The translations under genes and the position numbers were made by a program. A stretch of 64,000 bases of DNA from Haematococcus lacustris (lineage: Eukaryota; Chlorophyta; Chlorophyceae; Chlamydomonadales; Haematococcaceae). The notes under the pieces were generated by a model that saw nothing but the letters and a program-made list of their open reading frames with translations, did not search any database and was not told where the DNA came from. Numbering within the stretch: the first letter of the stretch is position 1; each line of letters opens with the position of its first letter. This document shows, piece after piece, positions 47,631-57,900 of this stretch. Location of the stretch: positions 2,954,001 through 3,018,000 of the forward strand of contig JASKMD010000019.1 of assembly GCA_030144725.1 (NCBI GenBank). The letters are read 5' to 3'.

Positions 47631-47660
47631 CCGAGCATTTAAGCTCGCGGTCCAGTCAAC

Positions 47661-49289
47661 ATGACTTCAACTACCCAAAATGTCGCTTCGGCGAACAAGA
47701 CCAATGGCGCCTCTGGCGTCCTTCCTCCAGCTTCAGCTGTTACAGCTACAGCGGAGACGGGTCCTGCACTCGGTGCAGCACCGGAGCCGGGCGAGTTGCC
47801 CGCTTCACTTCCCGCAGGAGGCCAACAGTTGGCTGAAGAAGAGGAGCTTCTGGACGAGTTTGGCCTGGACCAATTCGACAGCACTTCGACTCCAGTCGAC
47901 GAGCTCAACGCGCAAATTGCCACCCTCCAGGCGCAACTGGTCGCAGCGCAGGCCAACAACCAGCAAGCTGGTTCGCTGGTGAGTCCTCCTGCTGCTGCTA
48001 AGCGTGCTGCTAATGCTGCTTTGCTGCCAGCTAGCCCTAGTCCAGCTAAGAGGCCAGTCGAAGTAGCGTCGCAGCTAGTCAGGCCTTTGGCTGCTGCTCT
48101 GCGCGCACTCCAACACTTGACTGCTGCAATGCACCAGCCTGTTGCGCAGAAAGATGTTGCCTCGGGTTCACCCGGCACTTCGAACCCTCGCACACTTGCT
48201 GCTGTGCGGGACAAGTATGCTGGGGTTCGCCCCACTGCTGCGCCCCTGCCTGCCACTGTCACTGCCCCTGCTGGTCATGACTCCAACTCACGTCGCGGGT
48301 TGCCCGTGACTGAGCGGTGGACTGATGCCAGTTCGACCTCCGGTCGCCGTGCTCTGTCTTTCCTGGAGGACCTTGAGGCACACTGTGTTGCACATGGCCT
48401 GGACCCTGCTCTTGCTCTGCCCTCTTTCCTGTCAGGGAAGGCTAGGGATGTGTGGTTCCAGTCTGTTAGGGACTCATATGCCCTGACCCACTCTGGCTAC
48501 CCCACATGGCCCTACCTGTCACAGCAGTTCCTTGAGTTTGTAGGAGAGGACCTGACCACTGATGCTGATGCAGCACGTGCTAAGCTCCTTGACTCCACTC
48601 ACCTGCGTATGACTAATGGTGTTGCCCTGTCAGCATACATTACTGACTTCAGGAACACCCTCACCTTGGCTGGCAAGGACTGCATGACAGACTCCATGCT
48701 TGTGAATGTGTTCCAGCGTGGCCTGTCAGCAGATCTGCGTGGTCCTGTTGCCAAGGATCTGCGTGCCCTTGTGGCCCCCACTTTGGATGAAGCCATTAAG
48801 GCTGCCATCACCAACCACAAGGCCCTTGTGGCTGCTGCTGGCTCTGGTGTGCATCCTGCCTCAAGGCGCCCGGTTGCTGCTGTGCACCAGGTGGCCCAAG
48901 TGCAACGTGGGCTGCAGAACCTGGCCAGGTTTCCTGGTCCACCTCCTGGGCGTCCTGCTGCTCCCTCGGCTGACAGTGAGGGTCCCCCTCCTGCCAGTGG
49001 CTATTGCTACCACTGTGGGCTGTCGTCCCACTGGACCAAGCATTGCAAGAGGAAAGCCGCTGGCATGAGCAAGGAAGAGGCCATGAAGGATGCTGGTACC
49101 TGGGAGCTGATGCAAGACCTGAAGAAGGGTGGCTCTGCCCCCTACAAGGCTGCAAAGCGTGACCGCAGCCCTGACCGTGGTGGTGACCATGCTGGTCCCT
49201 CCAGGCAGTACCAGGGTAGACGCCCTCAGACTGCCAGGATGGAGGCCAATGGCATGGTGAAGCACTTTCAGAAGTATCAGCGCAAATAG
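47661..49289 (+). CDS. Gag polyprotein of element 1
   Basis: 542 residues from ATG 47661, the first ATG after the LTR. The N-terminal half is Ala/Pro-rich with an acidic stretch (EEEELLDEFGLDQFD). A capsid-like region with SFLEDLEAHCVAHGLDP and FLSGKARDVWFQSVRDSY follows, matching the retrotransposon Gag family. A CCHC zinc knuckle CYHCGLSSHWTKHC is at about residues 449-462. The basic C-terminus ends QKYQRK before TAG 49287-49289. It would form the capsid and bind the element RNA. The frame continues open without interruption into pol after the stop. Confidence 0.93.
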   Translation: MTSTTQNVASANKTNGASGVLPPASAVTATAETGPALGAAPEPGELPASLPAGGQQLAEEEELLDEFGLDQFDSTSTPVDELNAQIATLQAQLVAAQANNQQAGSLVSPPAAAKRAANAALLPASPSPAKRPVEVASQLVRPLAAALRALQHLTAAMHQPVAQKDVASGSPGTSNPRTLAAVRDKYAGVRPTAAPLPATVTAPAGHDSNSRRGLPVTERWTDASSTSGRRALSFLEDLEAHCVAHGLDPALALPSFLSGKARDVWFQSVRDSYALTHSGYPTWPYLSQQFLEFVGEDLTTDADAARAKLLDSTHLRMTNGVALSAYITDFRNTLTLAGKDCMTDSMLVNVFQRGLSADLRGPVAKDLRALVAPTLDEAIKAAITNHKALVAAAGSGVHPASRRPVAAVHQVAQVQRGLQNLARFPGPPPGRPAAPSADSEGPPPASGYCYHCGLSSHWTKHCKRKAAGMSKEEAMKDAGTWELMQDLKKGGSAPYKAAKRDRSPDRGGDHAGPSRQYQGRRPQTARMEANGMVKHFQKYQRK

Positions 49290-52200
49290 GAGTTTGCTCA
49301 GCCAGTAAACCAAAACTGTGCTGAGTACTCTGAGGCATGCAATGTGTGTGAACCTGCTCATGTGCTGACTGCTGCACATGCTGATGGGGAATCCCTGCAC
49401 TTTGCCTTTGCTGGTCACCTGAATGAGCACCTTGCACGTGTCCTGTGTGACACTGGTGCCACCCACAGCTTTGTCAGTGCATCATTTGTTGCTGCACATG
49501 CTGTTCCTGTCCACATGTTGAAGCACATGCAAGAGTGGCATGCTGCTAACAACACTGTGTTGAGCTGTTCCCAGTTTGTCAAGGTTGAGCTGAGATTGCC
49601 AGGTGTTACAGTACCCTGCCAACTCAATGTCATGCCTTCCCTCTTGCCAGACTTTGATGTGCTGCTGGGGAATGACTGGTTGAATGAGCATGAGGCCGTG
49701 TTGTCATACCAGGACAAGACACTCAACCTAGCTTGTGACAAGAGTGAGCCAGTAGTGCTGCCATGTCCTTCTGCTGATGTGTCAGGGCAGTCTGCTGTAA
49801 GCAACCCTGCCTCCTTCCTGGTCAATGCTCTACGTGCAAAACCCCCTCTGGCTTCTGCAAAAGTTGCTGCCAGGTGGTTACGAAAAGGAGGCACAGGTGT
49901 CCTGGCCCTGATCACTGTGGACAATTCCAGTACCCCTGATCCAGCTCCAGCTGAACCTGACCTACCTCCAGGTGTGTCCCAGGCACTCAATGCTTTGCTG
50001 GATGAGTATGCTGATGTGTTTGCACCCATTACATCTCTGCCACCTGAGCGTCCTGTGGGCCATGCCATACCCCTTGTGCCTGATGCACGACCCTCTGTGG
50101 TACCTCAATACCGCATGAGCCAGGAAGAGCATGCTGAGCTGAAGAAGCAGGTGCAGGACCTACTTGCCAAGGGCATGATAGAACCAAGCTCCAGTCCTTT
50201 TGCTGCTCCTATCCTGTTTGTCAAGAAGAAGTCTGGTGAGTTACGCATGTGCCTTGATTACCGTCAGCTCAACAAGATCACCATCAGGGATCAGTATCCA
50301 CTGCCCAGGATTGATGACTTGTTTGACAAGCTGTCAGGTTGCACTGTGTTTTCTTCCCTAGACCTTCAAGCAGGTTACAACCAGATCAGGATCACCCCTG
50401 AAGATGTGCCCAAGACGGCCTTCAGGACCCCTGACGGCCACTACCAGTTCAAGGTACTGTCCTTTGGGCTCTGCAATGCACCTGCTACATTTCAGCGTGT
50501 CATGAATGATGCCTTTGCACCAGTCCTGAACCAGTGTGCCCTGGTGTACCTGGATGACATCTTGGTCATGTCCAAATCTGTGGACGAGCATTTGCAGCAT
50601 CTCAGAAAGGTCTTTGACCTCCTGAGGCTCAACAAGCTCTTTGCCAAGCAGTCCAATTGTGAATTCATGCGTACCACGCTGAAATTCCTTGGCCATGTCA
50701 TCTTTGCTGGTGCTATTGCTGTGGACCCTGAGAAAATCAAGAGCATTTCTTCCTGGCCTGTGCCTCAATCCCTGCAACAGCTCCAGTCATTCCTAGGTGC
50801 TGCAAATTTTGTGCGCAAATTTGTGCATAATTTCAGTGTCCTAGCTGCACCTCTCACAGATCTGTGTGGCAAAGCTGGTGACTCATTTCTGTGGCACAAT
50901 TGGCCTGCTGATGAGCTGAAAGCCTTTGCTTCCCTCAAAGCTGCTGTTGCCCAGGTCCCCATGCTACGTCTACCTGATCACACCCAGCCCTTCCAGGTCT
51001 ACTGTGATGCCTCACTCCAAGGAGTAGGAGCAGTCCTGATGCAAGATGGCTACCCCCTTGCATACCTCAGCAAGAAGCTATCTTCTGCTGAGCGTAACTA
51101 CACCACTGGTGAGCAAGAGCTTCTTGCCCTCATCACTGCATGCAAGGAGTGGAGGTGTTACCTTGAGGGTGTACCATTCACACTCTTCACCGATCACAAG
51201 CCTTTGACTGCTCTGCCCACCCAGAAGGTGCTGTCTAGACGTCAGGCTAGGTGGATGGAGTTTCTGTCACGGTTTACATTTGACCTGCAGTACCTGCCAG
51301 GTGATGCTAATCCTGCTGACCCACTGTCCCGGATACCTGCTGGACCCCAGGACTGTGCCATGGTGTGTGTTGTTACCACCCGGCGGCAAGCTAAACAGTC
51401 TTTGGAGAGGGGGGAAGTGCGTGTGGCGCAGGCTCTGCCCCAGGTTCCACCTGTGGGTACTCCCTCAAATGCCCCCACTGCCGTTGATGCTTTGGCCCCC
51501 CGGCCCACAGTGTCTGATAACCCTGTTGCTGCTCACCATAGTAGGCTCCCTGAGCTTGAGGCCCCATCTGCTGTTGACACCTCAGTGCACTATCCTGCAG
51601 CTCCTGCCCACCCATTGGAACTGGCTGATCACCTGGTCCATGGTTACCGGCTTGACCCTGCGTTTACTGCTGAAGCTGATCTGTCTGGCATGTACATGGA
51701 CGACCATGGCCTGTGGCGGCGCACTGGCAAGGGCACAGTGATGGTTCCCAATGACCCTGAACTGCGTGAGTACATTCTGCATGAGATGCATGATGCTGCC
51801 TATGCTGGTCATGTGGGTATAACCAAAACCCTTGAGAGGCTGTCACGTGTGTTCTACTGGGACACCATGCGTGCTGATGTCAGGCACTATGTCACTACCT
51901 GTGATGCCTGCCAGCGTGACAAGTCCTCCACACTGAAGCCTGGTGGCTTACTCAACCCACTGTCCATTCCAGATTACCGTTGGGAGTCAGTGTCAATGGA
52001 CCTGATCACCAAGCTGCCATCTGCTTCACATGGGTTTGATGCCATCTGTGTCTTTGTTGACAGGCTCAGTAAAATGGTGCACTTTGTGCCCTGCAAGGAG
52101 AGCATGAATGCCAAGGGCTTTGCCCGTCTGTTTGTTGACAATGTCTTCAAACTGCATGGCCTGCCAAAAGACATGGTCTCTGACCGTGGTCCCCATTTCC

Positions 52201-53045
52201 ACAACACTTTCTGGCACCATGTGCAGAAGTTGCTGGGCATGAGGGGATCCTTGTCTTCCTCCTATCACCCTGAGTCTGATGGCCAGACTGAGAGGTACAA
52301 CCGTGTGTTGGAAGAGATGCTACGTCATTACATCTCTCCCACCCAAGCTGATTGGCCTGACTATCTGTCACTTGCTGAGTTTGCTGTGAACAACTCATGG
52401 CAAGAGTCCATCAAGTCTACACCGTTCCTGGTTAACACCGGACAGTCCCCCATTACCCCTATGCTCCACTCTCTACCCGACAAGGGGCGGTGCCCTGAAG
52501 GCCTGTCCTATGCTGCTTGGTGGCAGGAGGCTGTGGCTAAGGCCAAGCTATGCATGCAGGCTGCTCAGCAACGTCAAGCTGCCTATGCTAACCAGGACCG
52601 TCGAGAGGTGCATTACAAGGTGGGTCAAATGGTCCTGCTCAGCACTAAGAACATGAGGTTGAAGCCAGGCAAAGCACGTAAGCTGCTGCCACGTTTTGTG
52701 GGGCCCTTCAAGGTGCTTGGCTTGGTTGGCCAGGTTGCAGTGAACCTGCAGCTGCCTGCCTCCATGTCACGTCTTCACCCTGTGTTCCATGTGTCACTCA
52801 TCAAACCCTACACTGGCACTGATGTGGGCTTCATGCCTCCGCCTGTTGAGTGGCTTGATGAGGAGCCTGTGTACTATGTTGAGCGTCTGCTGGACCACAG
52901 ACATGTGCATGCAGGAAAGGCCAAGGAGTACCTGGTGCAGTGGGAAGGCTATGATGCCGACCACAACACCTGGGAGCCACGTTCCAACTTGGTTGGCTGT
53001 GACAAGATCCTGGCTGAGTACAATGCAGCTCACAACTTGAAGTAA
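49290..53045 (+). CDS. Pol polyprotein of element 1 (PR-RT-RNaseH-IN-chromodomain)
   Basis: Open in the gag frame from the codon after TAG to 53045; no obvious independent start is needed if the stop is read through (nearest ATG-like start is about 49344, numbering used here). Protease DTG at about 36-38 (LCDTGATHSFVSASF); RT active site YLDD at about 402-405; RNase H YCDASLQGVGA at about 553-563 and LFTDHKPL. The integrase zinc finger starts about 813 (HEMHDAAYAGH…CDACQ) and its catalytic D886, D947, E983 show the DD35E spacing. The C-terminal chromodomain at about 1175-1228 (EYLVQWEGYDADHNTWEP) marks a chromovirus and would direct integration to particular chromatin. Confidence 0.95.
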   Translation, partial: EFAQPVNQNCAEYSEACNVCEPAHVLTAAHADGESLHFAFAGHLNEHLARVLCDTGATHSFVSASFVAAHAVPVHMLKHMQEWHAANNTVLSCSQFVKVELRLPGVTVPCQLNVMPSLLPDFDVLLGNDWLNEHEAVLSYQDKTLNLACDKSEPVVLPCPSADVSGQSAVSNPASFLVNALRAKPPLASAKVAARWLRKGGTGVLALITVDNSSTPDPAPAEPDLPPGVSQALNALLDEYADVFAPITSLPPERPVGHAIPLVPDARPSVVPQYRMSQEEHAELKKQVQDLLAKGMIEPSSSPFAAPILFVKKKSGELRMCLDYRQLNKITIRDQYPLPRIDDLFDKLSGCTVFSSLDLQAGYNQIRITPEDVPKTAFRTPDGHYQFKVLSFGLCNAPATFQRVMNDAFAPVLNQCALVYLDDILVMSKSVDEHLQHLRKVFDLLRLNKLFAKQSNCEFMRTTLKFLGHVIFAGAIAVDPEKIKSISSWPVPQSLQQLQSFLGAANFVRKFVHNFSVLAAPLTDLCGKAGDSFLWHNWPADELKAFASLKAAVAQVPMLRLPDHTQPFQVYCDASLQGVGAVLMQDGYPLAYLSKKLSSAERNYTTGEQELLALITACKEWRCYLEGVPFTLFTDHKPLTALPTQKVLSRRQARWMEFLSRFTFDLQYLPGDANPADPLSRIPAGPQDCAMVCVVTTRRQAKQSLERGEVRVAQALPQVPPVGTPSNAPTAVDALAPRPTVSDNPVAAHHSRLPELEAPSAVDTSVHYPAAPAHPLELADHLVHGYRLDPAFTAEADLSGMYMDDHGLWRRTGKGTVMVPNDPELREYILHEMHDAAYAGHVGITKTLERLSRVFYWDTMRADVRHYVTTCDACQRDKSSTLKPGGLLNPLSIPDYRWESVSMDLITKLPSASHGFDAICVFVDRLSKMVHFVPCKESMNAKGFARLFVDNVFKLHGLPKDMVSDRGPHFHNTFWHHVQKLLGMRGSLSSSYHPESDGQTERYNRVLEEMLRHYISPTQADWPDYLSLAEFAVNNSWQESIKSTPFLVNTGQSPITPMLHSLPDKGRCPEGLSYAAWWQEAVAKAKLCMQAAQQRQAAYANQDRREVHYKVGQMVLLSTKNMRLKPGKARKLLPRFVGPFKVLGLVGQVAVNLQLPASMSRLHPVFHVSLIKPYTGTDVGFMPPPVEWLDEEPVYYVERLLDHRHVHAGKAKEYLVQWEGYDADHNTWEPRSNLVGCDKILAEYNAAHNLK

Positions 53046-53296
53046 GTCCTAGGCCATGCATGCTGGTATGCTGCTGGACTATGGCATTCTCAGCATGCTT
53101 GTACCTATGGTCAGCTGCTACCTGTGTGGTTATGGTTTCCCTGTGTCTAGTCGGCACGCTGGTCTTTGACCGCTCCCTGAGCTATGACCTGGTGCGCCCT
53201 TTGGGTTGCCCAGTAGCTAAATCAGCATGCTGTAGGCAATGCGAGTCACGTGGTTTCACCCGTGGCGGAACGGAAGCCCCTTTGGAGGGGGAGGAA

Positions 53297-53597
53297 TGTA
53301 AAGTGCGCACCTCAGGAGGTGATTGCCGCTTCGCGTCGTCTGGGCTGTCTCGTGAATGCGAGCCGTCGCGGGACGCGGGGTTACACGTGTAGTGTGAGAT
53401 TTGGCAGGTAAAGACTAGCGGACATTGCGTCCGTGAGTACAACTGGTTCGATTCCAGGGAGCCCCGTTCTAAGCTCTAGCCATTCTCGCAACACACCGCT
53501 GTAACCCAACACCCTAGTCGGAAGTCTCCGCCTCGACTGGACCGGCCTTCGAGCTTGTGTCAAAAGGTCATCTGACGTTGCGTCCCCGCACGTTACA
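53297..53597 (+). repeat. Element 1 3' LTR
   Basis: Reads as identical to the 5' LTR and is preceded by the polypurine tract TTTGGAGGGGGAGGAA. Followed by CATTTTGTCCCGG, the rest of the target repeat. Confidence 0.95.
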
Positions 53598-54437
53598 CAT
53601 TTTGTCCCGGGTTGGGGCTGGCGGTGAGGCACCTCCACGCGGTGGCCCTGGTAACAATCCGCGTTGACTTCGGTCGCACGGATTGGCTAAGCTACCTCAC
53701 CACCGCACCCAGCGGTATATAAATTGGGATGCAACGGGAAAGCCTTCCCAGGCTTGAACGGGCACCGCTTTGTCCAGCGGAATACATATGAGGTCCGGGT
53801 GCCGCACACGACCGCTGCGGGTCACCGAGCTGTTGTGGAGTGGCTGGCGTCGTCAAGGAGGGAGCAGAGCTACCTCAACGCGGGACGTTGGCTGACAGCT
53901 GAAGTTTGGACTTTTGGAGCCTGAACTTCAGCTTTTAGTGCGACATCTGGCGGACAAGGCTGGAATTGCTCTCGTCAACGAGGAGAAGAAAAAAAAGAAA
54001 GAAAGACTACTCCCCCCGAAGCTTCAGGGGGCGTGCACTAAGGAACCGCGCGCCGCTTCTGGTCTTTCACACCATGGGAGGGGCCCCCGCGGGCTGACGT
54101 ATGCCTAAAGGGCGCTCTCACAGCACGACACGCCCCGGCTCGGAAACGTGTCTACCCTCCTGAGCTTCATAGGAAATTAGCCTACTCCACTCCAGCTCCC
54201 ACCCCGCACGATGGCGGGCACTGTGCACAGGGTGCCCAGCTGTTCTGCTGAGACGCCAGGGAGGCAGAGCAGGCGCTCACGGCTCAGGATGTAGTCAGCT
54301 GTGTACCCCCCCGTGTGCGTGTCACACTCCTGGGTGCGGGGGCGGGCCAGGCTGCTGGACGGGGTGGCTGGGTGGCAGGCTGGCTGCGTGGCTGGCTGCG
54401 TGCCTTGGCTGCTGAGCATGCCTCGCAAGAAGGGCAG
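53598..54437. other. Segment between elements 1 and 2, no clear gene
   Basis: Holds a possible TATA box (TATATAAA at about 53716). From about 54177 a minus-strand open frame continues from the segment beyond element 2 (see 61477-62108), showing that element 2 split a pre-existing sequence. No known domain. Confidence 0.5.
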
Positions 54438-54714
54438 TGTAACGTGCTGAACCACGCTATAAGCCGAGCGATCGTCTAGCGTGTGACTGCGAAGAAACTG
54501 CCATGGAGCGGAGTTACAGAGAACCTTGTGAGAGGGCTAGGGCTTAGAACGGGGCCCCCTGGAATCGAACCAGTTATCCTCACAGCTTGCGCTGCTAGGC
54601 TTTAACCTGCCCTACTCACTCGGTAAAAGTAATGCGCCCACCTGCGCCCGCCATAGGCAGTACACAGGTGTCGCGGGCAAAGGGGAACGGTGTCGCTCGA
54701 GGCTCGCCGTTACA
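54438..54714 (-). repeat. Element 2 3' LTR
   Basis: 277 bp, read on the minus strand. T-arm-like hairpin at 54559-54573 (CTGG-TTCGATT-CCAG on the minus strand) and stem-loop at 54583-54594 (CAGC-GCAA-GCTG on the minus strand). Confidence 0.95.
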
Positions 54715-54944
54715 TTCACCCCCCCCAGAAGAGGTCCGTTCCGCCCAAGGAGATCCAAGGACTCGCAGCCAATACTGCTTGTTTGGGCTAGTGTGAACCA
54801 TGATTGGTTAACACACATGATAGCCAGGAGCATGATAGCTCAGGTGCAAGAATGCAACCATCCAGCCAGAAGGCTGCTCACACACACAGCACAACCCATA
54901 GCACACCACAGCACCGTAGCAGGAACACTAATCAGGCTGGGTCT

Positions 54945-57900
54945 TCACTTGAGACAGTGGATGGCATTGTACTCAGCCAGAAGCTTGTCACAGCCAGTCA
55001 GGTTGGCTCGTGGCTCCCAGGTATTGAAGGAGGCGTCATAGCCTTCCCACTGGACCAGGAACTCCCCAGCCTTTCCTGCACGGACGTATCTGTGGTCAAG
55101 CAGGCGCTCAACATAGTACACAGGAGTCTCATCCATCCATTCCACAGGAGGAGGCATGATGCCCACGTCACTGCCAGAGTACTTCTTGAGCAGTGACACA
55201 TGGAAGACAGGGTGCAGCCTGCTCATGTTGGCAGGCAGAGTGAGTCTGTAGGCATTGGCATTGATCTTAGCCTCAACCACGAAGGGTCCCACATAACGTG
55301 GCACAAACTTGCGGACCTTGCCTGTCTTAATGCGCAGGTTCCTGGTGCTCAGCAAGACCTGTGCACCCACCTCAAACTCCACGTCTTTCAGACCGGTGTC
55401 AGCATGACGCTTGTACCTGGCCTGAGCATCAGCCATGTGCCGCCTTGCATGGGCAACACCTTCTTTCCACCACGTGGCAAAGGCATGGGCAGAGGGACAG
55501 CGGCCGCCATCAGGCAGGTCACGCAGCCCAGGAGTGACAGGGCTCTGGCCTGTGTTGAGGAAGAAGGGCGTGGAGTGTATAGACTCCTGCCATGAGTTGT
55601 TGACAGCAAACTCAGCCAAGGCAAGGTGATCAGGCCAGTCAGCCTGAGTGGGAGAGATGTAATGACGAAGCATTTCCTCAAGTACACGATTGTACCTCTC
55701 AGTCTGGCCATCACTCTGTGGCCTGTAGGCAGTAGACATATTAGTCTTCATACCCAGCAGCTTTTTAACAGCATGCCAGAACTTATTATTAAAGTGTGCA
55801 CCACGATCGGTGAGTACTTCAGCCGGAAGGCCGTGTAACTTGAATACATTGTTGATAAACAGCCGGGCGAAGGTCATGGCATTCATGGACTCCTTGCATG
55901 GCACAAAATGCACCATTTTGCTCAGGCGGTCAACAATGACACAGATGGCATCATAGCCGTGGGTCCCAGCAGGCAGTTTGGTTACAAGGTCCATGGACAC
56001 ATGCTCCCACCGATACCCTGGGACAGTCAGGGGTCTCAACAGACCACCCGGCTTAGAGTTGGAGGACTTATCGCGTTGACACGCATCACATGTCCCCACA
56101 TAGTCCCTTACATCAGCACGCACAGTGTTCCACCAGAATACACGTGTGACACGCTCGAGGGTTTTGGTCATTCCCACGTGGCCAGCATAAGCAGCATCAT
56201 GCATCTCGTGCAAGATGTGTTCACGCAGTTCAGGCACATTGGGGACCACCACTAAGTCCTTACCAGAGATCCGCCAGAGACCATCAGTGTCCTGGTACAT
56301 TCCAGAATGATCAGCTCCAGCAGTAAACGCCGGGTCCTGCTGGTATCCAAGGGTCAGTTGATCAGAAAGTCCCATAGGAGCAGCTGGAGCCGCAGGATAC
56401 TGCGCTGTCTCATCCTGTGTAACAGGGGTCTCAGACCCTATCGGGTCCAACATGGCTTCAACACACGTGGTATCTTTCTCAAATTGTGACAGAGCAAGGG
56501 GGGATTTCGCACTGATGGCAGCCGGGGCAGCGGCACGAAGGCCAGCCTCACGAGCTCCCCCCCCCTCCAAAGAAAGCTTGGCCTGCCTCCTGGTGGTGAC
56601 AGCACACACCGAGACACTTTCTGGAGAATCGTGCACAATCCGGGACAAAGGGTCTGCAGGGTTCACAGTGCCGGCAATATGCACAAGACTGTATGAGAAC
56701 CTGCTCATGAACTCCATCCACCGAGCCTGGCGCCTAGATAGCACTTTCTGGGTAGGCAAAGCAACCAGGGGTTGGTGATCAGTGAACAGAGTGAATGGCA
56801 CGCCTTCTAAATAGCAGCGCCATTCTTTGCATGCTGTGACTAAAGAGAGGAACTCTTGTTCACCAGTTGTGTAGTTGATCTCAGCAGGTGACAGCTTGCG
56901 GCTTAAATAGGCCAGTGGATAGCCATCCTGCATGAGGACTGCACCCAGTCCCTGAAGGGACGCATCACAGTAAACCTGGAACGGTTTGGTGTGATCGGGT
57001 AGTCTCAGCATGGGAACTGCAGCGATGGCAGACTTGAGAGCATTGAATGCTGTCAAGGGTACCTCAGGCCAGTCGTGCCATGGAAATGACTGACCGCCTT
57101 TACCACAAAGATTTGTGAGAGGTGCAGCAATATTGCTGAAATTACAGACAAACTTGCGCACATAATTAGCAGCGCCAAGGAATGACTGCAATCCCTGGAG
57201 GGACTGGGGAATAGGCCAGTTAGCAATTGTTGAGACCTTATCAGGGTCTACAGCAATACCTCCAGCAGTGACCAGATGGCCTAAGAATTTAAGTGTATAA
57301 CGCATAAACTCACATTTAGATAGTTTAGCATACAACTTATTCTTACGTAGCAGTTCAAAGACTTGCTTGAGGTGCAGCAGGTGATCCTGAACTGACTTAG
57401 ACATGACAAGGATGTCGTCCAGATACACCAAGGCACACTTACCCAGCACAGTAGCAAAGGCGTCATTCATGACCCGTTGAAATGTAGCTGGAGCGTTGGT
57501 CAGTCCAAAGCATAACACTTTGAACTGAAAGTGACCTTCAGGTGTACGGAAGGCCGTTTTAGGCACATCCTCAGGAGTGATCCTGATCTGGTGGTAACCA
57601 GCCTGCAGGTCTAGGGATGAGAAGACTTTGCAGCCAGACAGCTTGTCAAACAAGTCATCAATACGAGGCAGTGGATACTGGTCACGCAGTGTGATTTTGT
57701 TGAGCTGTCTATAGTCTATACACATTCTCAGTTCACCTGACTTCTTCTGAACAAACAGGACAGGAGCTGCATAAGGAGAAGAGCTGGGCTCAATCATACC
57801 TTTAGACAGGAGGTCTTGTATCTGTTGCTTCAGCTCGTCATGCTCAGGCTTGCTTAGCCTGTACATGGGAGTGGCTGGAGGGCGGTTACCAGGCTCCAGG

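Larger units (their letters stand above)
47316..53597 (+). mobile_element. Ty3/gypsy chromovirus, element 1, complete
   Basis: 6282 bp with two 301-bp LTRs (47316-47616 and 53297-53597) that I read as identical, each starting TGTAAAG and ending CGTTACA. A primer-binding site lies two bases inside the 5' LTR and a polypurine tract (GGAGGGGGAGGAA) abuts the 3' LTR. Gag and pol are intact open frames in the same frame, separated by one TAG. Identical LTRs and open frames suggest very recent insertion. Confidence 0.95.

Noticed and set aside
49342..49344. Independent start of pol in element 1
   Set aside because: The nearest ATG (49342) is out of the pol frame, and the spacer between the gag stop and the protease is conserved and open, so a separate start is not needed.
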